This document shows, in pieces, positions 25,701 to 37,700 of a stretch of DNA of 64,000 nt. The translations under genes and the position numbers were made by a program. Each line of letters opens with the position of its first letter. Positions within the stretch are counted from its first letter, which is position 1. The notes under the pieces are model-generated. The model did no database searches and had not been told where the DNA came from. It saw nothing but the letters and a program-made list of their open reading frames with translations. Source of the DNA: Scolanthus callimorphus (taxonomy: Eukaryota > Cnidaria > Anthozoa > Actiniaria > Edwardsiidae); the NCBI GenBank assembly GCA_033964015.1, contig CM066919.1, positions 18,478,146-18,542,145 of the forward strand, in the 5' to 3' direction.

Positions 25701-28700
25701 CCTGTTAAAAATATTGGATTTTTAGGTGGCAATATAACTTTTACAAGCTAAATTGAAGCAAAGGGGATTTGATACAGCACTGTGATGTTCTACTGAGCAC
25801 TAAACTATCTTTAGTGAAAATTCTTGAATAGTCTCTACTTCCCAGAAAGGGAACTCTTTAGGAATAGTTCTCTCTTAGGTATAGTTCTACTTCTGAAAAA
25901 CAATCGATGAAATGCTGTAGTGCTTATCTAAGATGTTAATGGCATTATCTCTTTGTGAAATGGGTATATAAATGAACACCAACACCTTCTGAACCTGCAA
26001 CAAACAATGTACAGAATGTTACTTCTGAATTACTTACTCTCCATTATAACTTTTATTATGCTTCTAATCATATTTCCTTATATTATTTTAATGCAGAGTA
26101 ACTCAGAGAAGTGAAATGAAATTGGCATATTACAGTCAAACTGTTTTTTCTCTTCACATGGATGGCCAACTTGCCCAGTATCAAATTTCTGTTGTCACGA
26201 GCAACTTTCATGCCACTTGTCTCAGCACTAGAGAAGCAGGCCTAGTTGGGCAAATCAGAAACAAAATGTTTCAATTTCTGGTACAATACCTTGAAGACAG
26301 ATACAAAATATTTGTTTGCAATTTGATCTGAGCAAGTTGTCCATCAGTGTTGCTAGGCAATATTTCAAAATTGCAGAGAAGAGTACATCTGGGTTTACTG
26401 TAACATCAATAATTTTAAAATTTCCACTCACAAGTCACCATTTATAGCATTATAACAGTGAAAAATGCACTAGCACACAGGGGAAAGTTTCATTGTTTGA
26501 AAGCCATCCTCATGGCAACCAGGGAGGACTGCTGGCCATAGCAAGATATGAACAAATACATCACATGCAACAAAGTGATGAAAAACCAGCTTACAACAAA
26601 CAAGTTTAATAATATTTTCTCCGATTTTGCCAGCTAATTCAATATGACAGGATGATAATATCATTAGTGAGGCTCAGCATGATAGAAATACTTGTGTGAT
26701 ACTCTTCCTAGATTTTTCACAATAATATATTAATAAATATTCATTAGCAAAGAAATTTTAGGCATAATTTAGCAGGCAATATTCTCGAAAATATGCCACC
26801 GATCACTATGAAATAAAAAGTAATACTTAGTAATGAGTTCGATACGCGTTATGAACTTTCAACACGATTGTCGAGTGTGAAATTCATTTAGAATTTTACC
26901 AGAGACGAAACCGAGTAAAAGTGTGGTCATACTTTCAAGAAATAATCAGAAAACTTTCTCCGATTTTGGGGCTAATAAAACCCACAAAGAACAAACAAGG
27001 AAAGGACGATAAAACTAGTCCAAATGTCCGAACTGTGATACTCTTTCTACGATTACGGAGAATTCACTGTCAACTAAGTCTAAAATGAGGTTTTCACACA
27101 TAATATCGTAATATTTTCGAGCTGGATCGCAGAAAGAGAACAACCGATTTACATTTTTGTATGTTATGAACAAAGTATAGAACTAAAACTTACCATAAGA
27201 CAGGGTTTCGGAGCAGTAGCCTTCGTTGCATAGCAGATATCCACATCGAAAAAACCCAAGCAAACCACAACATGCTGGTGTCAGTCCCGTAAGTGAGTAG
27301 CAACTTTGCATGTTTGTTCGGTAAGTTAGAAGTGAAACTGTGTTCTTTCACTCGCGGATTCCAGCCATAATTACAGACCAAAAGCCCATTTAGCTATTTC
27401 TTAGATTCTTGAGTGAAGTTAATCCTTACACGGTGCACAACTGGTGCATTGTTTCGACACACTCGGTAATATTTCTCCGCCATTGATAACCAAACAAGAC
27501 AAGTTCTTAAGATGCAATGCGCATGCGCGGCAGAATACTCCTCTATTGACGAGTCCTACGTGGTGTCGCAACACACGCCTAAATCGAGGAATGCTCACTG
27601 GCACTTAGAATTTTTTTCTAAACAAGCGCTCACCTACAGAAATTGAAAAAAGAATTATGAAAATCATCAGGGTTCGAACCTGTAACTTTCCAGTTACTAT
27701 ACCCAAACCCTAACCACTACGCTATGAGTGAATTCGCTGGTTCGGACAGCTCGTTTTATTGATTACGTACCTTAATAGTATTAATCTTTAATAGAACGAG
27801 GCATATACTATAAAAATATACTAAAACGATGTATTAACCCTTATCCTGACTAGTAGTCTTGATAGTTCAAATGTTTTGAATGTTTTTAGGTCAATTTGAA
27901 GTAATATTATCAAAAATATCGTTAAATTATTCATGGTGAGCATTCCTCCATTTAGGAATGACGGTGTCGCAGGCTATGCTGAACAGAGTAGGTTCTTTTT
28001 CATTATGACTACATATTTAGTGTGATACTCTATGGTGCTTGGTTGAAATGACCAAAGGACAGAGACAGAGATAGTTATTTGGAACCCTTTACAGCTTTGT
28101 ACACAGATTCCATCTTCCCCCTCTACCAACCGCCATGTATCACTTACCGTGACTAGGCATCTTACAATTTGTCCAGTGAATCTGTTTTTGTTTCTTTTCC
28201 CCTATAGCCAGAACCAGGCGTTTTGCGGCTTTATGTCTTTGGCGAGATAGGTATTTTGAATTATGCACTGCATGAGTTTGTAGGTTCAGGTTTAATCAAA
28301 TAACGAATGAATCGTTTTATTCAGTGTCTGCCAAAGGTTTTGAGTATGACGGACTGTATGTTCACTTCTTCGTGGAGCTGCCTTCAGGTGAGAAAACAAC
28401 TCTCCTTGGTTAAGAGCCCGTTCACACGCTGGGATTTTAGGTGCGAATTCAATGACGATCGGCGACGTCACATCGCTTGTTGTAAACGGCCGGTGATTTG
28501 CCACTGCGATTGTTTGCCAGTTAGTTTGGCGATTTCAAAAAAAGTAATCTGCGGGGCATTGTTTTATCACTTATGTATGAGACTGATCTGACACGAAAGT
28601 TTCGCTTCTACAGACTGGCGATCGGACGCTTCCCCTGTCTTATCTGGTGTCACGCAAACATGTAACGTCAAAGCTGAAGGAAAGGTACTGTTTGACGAAC

Positions 28701-31700
28701 CGTGACAGGAGAGCATGAGTTGGAGCTTCCATCTCAGATACATCCTAGAGGCAGCATTTTGACTGACCAAGCTATTTTTAGAAACAATTTTCCATTGTTT
28801 AACGTAGGTCAATTGTGGCAAGGCAAGAAGTCTGCTTAAAATAACCCACTCTAAATATTGAAAAAGTAACAGTGTTACAAAAAGAATCAACAATATCCGA
28901 CCGTAATGAATTTTTTTGTGCCCTTCACGGTAATCAGACCAATTTGACATGAGCTGCTCGTGGTTTTAGTCAATTATTATCTTTGAAAGTTATGAAACAT
29001 GATACATGATACATGGTCTCACGAGCAACGTTTATTGAAATAGTATGTAGCTCCGTTTTACCTTGAAGCCAATGAATAATTAATCAGTTCCTTACGTGTC
29101 ATCCCTTTTAGCCATGACCGTTGGAAAACGGTTGCTTTTATGGTAGCTGCTCTTTGTTTTACGGGTGTGGCTACAGTAGCGGTGATCATGACGTTTTCAT
29201 TCTCTTGTGCTCTCCAGGATGATGTGGCTCATTTCTGTTTCCCGTTTGAATACTCGCTAGTTTATCAGGCTCCAGACGATGAAGGTAAGATGCGCCATTC
29301 ATTTTGTGCAGTTGTCACAGTTCCCTTCTTCAATTCCTGATTACGCCCAATCCGCACTCCCTGCATTAGAACGAATTTCGTATGACTGTGAAAAGTACCG
29401 TGACACGGCGCGGTACTGTCGCGGTGGCGGTACCGAACCTGGCCTGCTGTAGATACCGAACGAAATCGCGTAGTCGCGGTACGGACACGGTCGCGGCGCG
29501 GTACAACTCTTTCGCGGCACTTTTCACAGTCATACGAAATCTGCTCTACCTCTGTTTTGTGACCGATATCAGAGATGGAAATTGCTACCGGTCGTTGGAG
29601 ATTTACCGATCAAAGTCGCCAAATGCCCGACCAATTTTCAGGTATATCCGGCCTCTTTTCCAGTAGAGACAACCAAGAAAAAAGTTTTGATGGACATATG
29701 TCCGATCAAGTAAGAAAACGTATTTCCAGCTCTGGATATAGAGCGGATGTTAGATCAATGTGGAAATAAGTCAAGTAAATACACCAGCCGGTCAGGTGCG
29801 AGACAAGTTCCACAGCAAATCAATCAGTAAGTAGTATAGGATTGACCGAATGAGCCCCTATTATGCGGAGCGAAAATGCGGAGCCGGGGAGCCACAACGT
29901 CACAACTGCAGAGCCGTGTCGTTATTTTGAATTCAATTGTTTTTTTGCGCGGACCCAAGTGCGGAGTTAGGACCTTACTTGGGAAACTATTATTCTCGGA
30001 TGCTAATTCTGAGGAGTACTCGAATAATTCAAGCATGCATGAATACAAGTATGGACATTTGTAAGTAGAAAGCAACGTTTATTAACACGATCAAACAAGC
30101 GTAAAATGCCAGTATCTGATCTTGAGAACCAGTTGTGTTTATCTTGCTTTAATTCGCGCTCCAGCTTGGTTTCGACTATAATTTTGCAAGACTGTCTCCA
30201 GCGATACGTCAAAGCCGTGTCCATTTCACAGTACTGGAAGTCCCTACGATCAGAGGAAGAGAGAATACATAGGCTGTAGTCTGTAAAATAAGCCTGGCCA
30301 AGGCTATATAGCCAGCATAGCAAAGTCTATATGGCTGACATGGCTACCCTTGCTAGGTTTTACCTTCACTTGTACGTAATAAGTATTCAAATACAAAATA
30401 CTTGTCATTGGGCGACGTTGTGCGAAGTACGACTTTCGACTTTGAGCCCTTTTCAGAAACGTGTCTGAAGTTAAATATCTCAATGAAATCCCGCCCTGCT
30501 TGTTTCTCCTACACAATCTTGCAAAATAAGTTTATTTGCCTCTTTCTTGAATCGTTTGTAACCTGATTGGCTGACAAACAAACACCCAAGCGTTTCATCA
30601 AGCGGATTGCGAAGTAAACCATAAAAGAAAACACAAATTCGAGAATAAAAGTAATTCTAGCCTGCTGTATACTTGCGTTCAACCCTGAAGCTTGACGATT
30701 TTTTTCGCGTAGGTTTACGTTTCAAACGTGCACGTTTTGTCGAGGAGTTGTCGCGTTTCTCGCTCGCTGATTGGCTGCTGTTTTGACCGTTATTTTTCTG
30801 CCAATCAGCGAGCGAGAAACGCGACAACTTGTCGACAAAATGTGCACGTTTGAAACGTAAACTTGCGCGAAAAAATCGTCAAGCATCAGAGTTCAACGCA
30901 AATGGTAGTAAAACCGTTGTATCGCGACCCACGTTGTATCGCGACCCACATCAAATTATGTTTTGATTTTTTACTTTGCTGTTCCGCCAATCAAACTATC
31001 TAGGCCAATGGAATTCTTGCCCTATTTCACCAAGTGCAGTCAACTGGCTTCCCTCAGAACTGAAACCAGACAACGTCGGGACAGAAAGCCAGGCGACTGC
31101 ACTAGGCGAAACAGGGCAAGAATCTGATTGGCTTATAAGATTTGTTCGTCGTGTAATAAATAACTCATTAGTTGTTTTTCATGTAATACTGGCGGACATT
31201 TTACTCGTTGCTCGCATTTTTCCTCACCCCTGTGGGGCTCGGAAAAATACGTCCGCAACACGTCAAATATCCGCCCGTATTACATGGAAAAACATCTAAT
31301 AAGATATAGAGCGGATTTCAGATGACTGTCGTGAGTAATTTGCAATTACTTTATAATTACTCCTATAGGTTTTGTTCTGGATCGGTGTAATCACTTTGCG
31401 ATTGGTATCACTACAGTCATGAAAATCGCTCTATGTATTTTATAAAATTACTGCGTTAAAGAGGCCACTAAGGTTTTCTACTCTTGTCTCTTGTGTTTAC
31501 TGTTGTAGAGTTTATTCGCTGGCCGCTACTGTTTGTGGAAGTGATGTCCATCGACAGCTGGGAAAGACATCGTACTGAAGGATACGGCTATGTGCCGATA
31601 CCCAACAAAGCCGGTAAGATGTGTTCAAAGTAATGTTAGTCGGATCTGTGGAAGGAAGAAAAACTTGATGTCGGGAAAGAAAAGGGCTTGATGTCCTTTG

Positions 31701-34700
31701 ATAGTTCGAGAGATATATTACTGCGACTTTTATAATTCTGCGAACTCTCACTTGACATTTCCCAACGCCAAACTGCGTTTTGGCTTCCTTTAATCAAGCA
31801 TTTTAAGTGTTCACGCATGTTTTCTGAGTCGTGTAAGAGATTTACATTTTACAGTAAAATAAATGTATTTTGAAGCCTAGCTAGCCCCTATCAGTTCACA
31901 AGATTTTTGAAAGCCTTCGTGAAATCGCCCAGAGATGTTTACTCATTTCGGATTGAGGGAAGCAAAATCGCGGTTGGTTGGTCGGTGTAGAGTTCGCAGA
32001 ATTATGAAAATCGTAGTAAAGCCGATAAGACGTAGTAATACTGCCCTGAGGAAGAGAGTTCACACGGTCCTGAAGTCATGGGAAGTCATGAAATTCTGAA
32101 AAAGTCATTTCAGGTCTGAAAAGGTCCTGGAATTTAAAAAATATGCTCAAGGTCATGAAAAAGTCCTGGAAATTATAATAATAATTGAAATTTCTAGATT
32201 CCTTCAGTATGTTCTGTTGATGATTCAACACTCAATTTTGACAGTTTTGAGCCAGCTGGCATGAATAAATGTTTCTCGTATTTTGAGTCCTTGACTTTTT
32301 TATTTTTGTCCTGAAAAGCCAGTGAAAAGTCATGGAATTTCATCGGTGCTTTCTTATATGTGAAGCCTGGTAAGGGAAAAATATATTGTATATTGTAATG
32401 CGCTGATAGACTAAATAGATAGATAGATATTCTTGATTTTATCCACAGTTAAAATTCATCGGCTCGTACAATGTTATGGTAATATTATAAAAAATATACA
32501 TAGAAAATAATTTTAAAACGTTAACAAGTATAATTATTTAATAACAAACTACCCCACCCACCCCGAGCTGCTTTCCATGAATGCCGTGCCTTATCTGATT
32601 TATAATCGACTGAAAATCGGCTAACGGTGTTTACATCTTGTTGCCACCCAATTCAGATCATGTGATGATTCCTTTCAGTCCTTTGGGTGGTTACAATTGT
32701 CTAATTTCTTACACACGACCGAGCGCATGCAAGTATGTAAAAGATGAGCAAGTGTAGCCACCTAAATGATTTTTTAGGCGTATTTACGCCTGTATCGGAC
32801 GCAATTGCACGCCCTGTTGACTAAAGTCCTAAAGCAAACGCGCTAGTCTGGTTTACTTGCGACAGTCATCCGAAATCTGCTCTATCAGGTGCGAATATTT
32901 AAAAATATTTTTAAAAAGTAGAATAATTATGGGTTAGAGACTTTTTTGAGTGTTTTGTTGACAAATACATGCACGCGCTGGCAATTCTTGGTTTTCAGTT
33001 GTCACGTGACTAAATTTATCTCCCCAAATATACTTTGAAATGCTGTATACTCAATAGAACTGTAAAGAGAACACAAAATTATGTTTCCATGGAAAATTTG
33101 AGGCCTATTGAGTGTTTTCTGAGCGAAATATATGGAAATGAATCCCCGCCATTTTGTACAGTAAATGTATGGAGCCGCCATGTTGGTGTCCAAGCAGATG
33201 AGCACCAACATGGCGGCCAAATTACCAGTTCTCCAAAACGGCTATTTAATGGATCATATCAACAAGAATCTTGTCGGAATGGTAGGATATGAAGACTGAT
33301 CTGTCTAGATTGTAAGAATTAAGCAAATTGAGTAAATACGGCATGAGAAAAATATTTGACTGGTGTTGCGTGACATAAATAGCTTCAGTGATATCTCCGG
33401 AACTACGTGGCAGGAGGTGCCGAAATTTGGCGTGGTGACTCATCCAGTAGAGTTATAATCAACATTGAAAGTACATCTCTGTAGAGGCTTTACTTTAGAA
33501 GTTAGCATTTTGATGACGTCACGTGAAAACCACCAATACAATAAACGATACATTTTTTAATACTATACGAGGCGTTAGCCGAGTGCAGTATTAAAAAAAT
33601 AGAGTTCAATTACAACTTCAAATACATGTATTTTAATTGAATTCGGAATAGTTTAGGTTCATGAACTGCATTCTGATAGCTCGGAAGAAAGCATAAATGA
33701 AAATTATTGATAAGTTGTAAAATCAAGAAAGATTCGCACTTGCAGTGAACACTGCACGATTTTTATGCGCCCCGTTTGATGTCGCTACGTAACGAAAACT
33801 CACGTGATCAGTTTTAACCAATGGGGTCGGCGCATCTTGTCCAGCGAACGAAGATTATATATTAAAGTAGAATAACAATTATCGTGAATCATTGTGTATT
33901 CCATGTCGTAGGGAGTCATGAGCTAGTGATAGACACCTGGTGTCCGATCGGTAATGGTACTATACCCGAGCTGCGACGATTTTTCGTTGGGGGATCACCT
34001 GAGTTAGAGGATCCAACTTACCCTTATCAGCCAGTCGCGACGGAGGTAATGACGCCTTGCGGGGCGAGCATGCGCAGTAATACTTAGTCAAGTAATACTT
34101 AGCCCACAATATGAACCAGTCTCGATCACGACTCGAATAGAGTCGTGGAATCAATCACAGCGGTGAGAAACACTGATAACTGCTGCTGATAACACTGAGC
34201 CAACCACGCTTTCCAAGAGCCTCTTTCTTGTGTTCGGAGGAGCGAGGGAGCTGTTGGCACCCTTATGTTTCGCCATAGCATAGCAATTGGTGTTATGTAC
34301 ATCGTGAACTTACCACCACGTGTCTAACTCATGACTTCTTTTATGGATTGTAGGAGAAAGTACTGAGCAAGTATTATTTTCGAACTGCTTCATCTGGGAG
34401 TATTCGGATACGACTTAATCTGGTGCAACAGTGTCAGTAAGTGTTGGAGAGGAGACTGCAGAGAACGTATACATTTCTATAACAATCTGCCGCCTTAACC
34501 TTGGCCAATCTGCCGTTCTAGTGTGATGTGACTAATATCAGAAACATATAAGTGAGTTGAAACGTGTAACAAACATACATTACTTTAGTGCCAAGCTGCG
34601 GAATATTCACAGAATAAACAATTGAACAGATTTTGAAAATAATGTTGTTGGAAGACTTCAATATGTTAAATGTTAGTATGTTATCACTTACCACTGTTGC

Positions 34701-37700
34701 TCTACTTTATATGAGCGAAACATGAAATATCATGAAGAGAAAACCTACTTGGGTTAGCAGTCGAGAGTTCATTATTGACCAAATATGGTCATAAATCCAT
34801 CTCGAATAATCCACAGCTTGGATCGCCGTTACATGTTTCAACTAAGTTATATGTTTCTGCTAATATAAAATAGCTAAGATAGTACGCGCTTTCTGATTGG
34901 TTGAGAGCTGTGCATTCTCACCTTATAAACGCAAGGCAGATGCAATGCTTTTTTCCCCGTGGTTTATAATTGTGATAAGCGCACTTCAGATGCTGGAAAA
35001 CTACGGCTATATTGCTTAATTATATTATCTTCAACAAACTATGCCATCTGTAGACTATGGCATTTTTACCGATGATGGATGCATGTACAAGATTCATAGT
35101 GATAGCGATCTTCTGGCATAGCGACGAAACAAATTAATTTTAAGGCAACAAGCTCGTGTTTGAACCTACGTAAATCCTACTAATGTTCATGTTATGATTT
35201 GACAGGGCGTTCATGGAGACGCATAAAGCGAAGAAGCAGACACGAACATTACTAGACAGGATAGGGTAAGTCCCTTATACCAGGCAGGGATCCACACCGG
35301 TTTACGTAAACCGGTCAAAATGTTCTGAGTAATTTTTTTTTTGGCTTTAGATATCCCCATGAGCCATTCGCCGTTCCTAAAACGGATATATACAGTATGC
35401 ACGCTCTTAGGCATCGAGGTTTTTTTCTAAGCCGGCCAGATTTTTTCCTGGATCTCCGTACCGGTATACATTGGACGTTGCACGAATGCGCACTTGCAGC
35501 TGACATGATTTCCTTCGCCTTGTGTAGAGAAATAATTTGTAATAGGGCAGATTTCGTATGACTGTACCAAGTGCCGCGACACGGCGGCACGGAACCTGGC
35601 CTGCTGTAGATACGGAATCAAATCGCGTAGTCCCGGCACGGTCGTGGCGCGGCACCTTTCACAGTCATACGAAATCTGCTCTAATTTGTAGCAATGGACG
35701 TGAAATTGATAGCGTCACCTTTTTACACTCTTGTTTTTGATAGAAGATCGTGATTTATATAATCTAGTGAGGATTCAAGACTTGCCTTTCCCTAGACTGC
35801 TAGCTTCTTTGGCGCGTCCTCAAGAACGCCGTCCTCTGGCGTTCGTCGCACTTCTCTGGGGAACGCGCCAAACTAGGGGCTGCTAGCAGTCGCCCTAATA
35901 GACCTTTTTCCAAAATGACCGCCAGAAATTAAAATCGATTCTTGTTAAAAATGAACACCAGCACTAGAACACACATCATCACAGTAAAACTACAAAAGTT
36001 CCCTGCATTATATCCAATATCTTCCGAGAAAACAAAAGTTAAAAATGTGCAGATTTACAGACGTTTGTATGACTGGGGGCATGCGTCATACCCCCAGTCA
36101 TACAAATCTCTGTAAAATTTTCAATTTTCAGACTCTGATTTCTCAGCCGACATGGCATTTGGCATAATGAAAATTTAAAGGATTACTAATGTGAGGATAC
36201 TCTTTCTAGTGCCAGTATTTGATTTTTAAACGGTTTAATTTTAAGACATGTGAATTTGCGGCGGCCATTTTGGAAAAAGGTATATTACCCAAGATGCAAC
36301 TGAGAGCGTGAACGCGTCTGTTTATAATAATAATATAATAGTAATAATATAAAATTTATATAGCGCTATTTCTTAAAAAATCCATGAGCGCTTTACATTT
36401 CTTCGTTTAGCAATATTAAGAGTATACAGTATAATTACAAATTTATAACTGTTTGTACTTGCAGGGGACTAAGCGCACTAGACACATTGGGACAAGTTAT
36501 GGGTAGGCTATGTTTTGACATTACTATAGGATTATTCGAAGCTTCAGGAGGCTAGATTCCGCTAAGAAAATAGCACGAAAAAAGCGACCGCGACGAGGGC
36601 GATGTCGCCTTTTTGATTGATTTTTTCGGCGGAATCTACCGACTGAAGACTTGGACTATACTTGAATTGTATGATATCTCGTCCTCAATTTCCACAAGAA
36701 AGAGATATCATACGATTCTACTATTTATTATATCCATTTTGAAATCACTGTCAATCCCTGCAATCTGATTGGCTTACAACAGTGCGATTTATTCCCAAAT
36801 CGCTTCCTTTTGAGTCTAAATGGCATCTTTTTCTCAGCCAATCAAAATGAACCACCAAAATCAATCAGCCAATCAGATTTCAGGGTTAAAAGGCACTGAC
36901 CAATCAGATTACAGGAAAATAATGACAGGAAAACCATCTTCCTGCAATTTTTTGGGGAAATTCTCCCCTTTCTTCTTCTGCTTGAAAAGAAAAACAAGAA
37001 ACAAAGACAAAACTATGGATAAAACTTTAAATATTTACAGTACCTTTTTATCTATCCATTTTCCAGAGTATGATATCAGTTTCACGACAATATGTATGAT
37101 TTTCAAGGGAATAATCCAGCACGTCTGGTGCAAAATTCCGGTCCCGAGTCCAGGAATCCGAGTCCACCGAAAAACAAACAACAGCAAATTCCACAAAATA
37201 AAAAGATGATGATTTTACATGCTTTCCGGTAGACAATGTGGTAGAAGAGCTGAAGTCTAAAGTGATCAATAAGAACACTTCCCGGTTAACACAAAGCTGG
37301 ATGAAAGTGTTCCGCAGATTCACAGCTGATAATGAAACGATGCCGCCATCTTGAAAATCACCTCTGCTCATACATATCTATCAAACTCCACTCTCTTCAA
37401 ACAAGAAGAACACTACCATCCACAGCCAGATGCAGCAAGCGATGAAATTTAGCAATACAGCTCATGGCTTCCAAGCATAATTTGCAGTCAAGTTTTGGTT
37501 TTTAAGTTAAGCCATCGCAAGTCAGCTTTCTAGCAAAGTCAGTTCCATCGCAAAACTTCAATATTTCTACGTCTCCAACTCCACTCTTCCACTCCATCTC
37601 CAAGGCCGCAATAAAAGCGACAAGCATTCCTTCCTTGTGTCAGACAATGACAATTACTTTGTTGAATTGTGTATGGTGTGATTTTAAACATGGGTGCCTC

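Noticed and set aside
28567..28950. 127-codon minus-strand open frame
   Set aside because: It overlaps, on the opposite strand, MKS1 exon 15, which is supported by family similarity and phase.
29112..29141. Candidate MKS1 exon after exon 14 (acceptor TTTTAG, donor GTAGCT)
   Set aside because: Joining it breaks the frame into exon 16. The exon at 28614-28684, encoding LSGVTQTC, fits in phase and by similarity.
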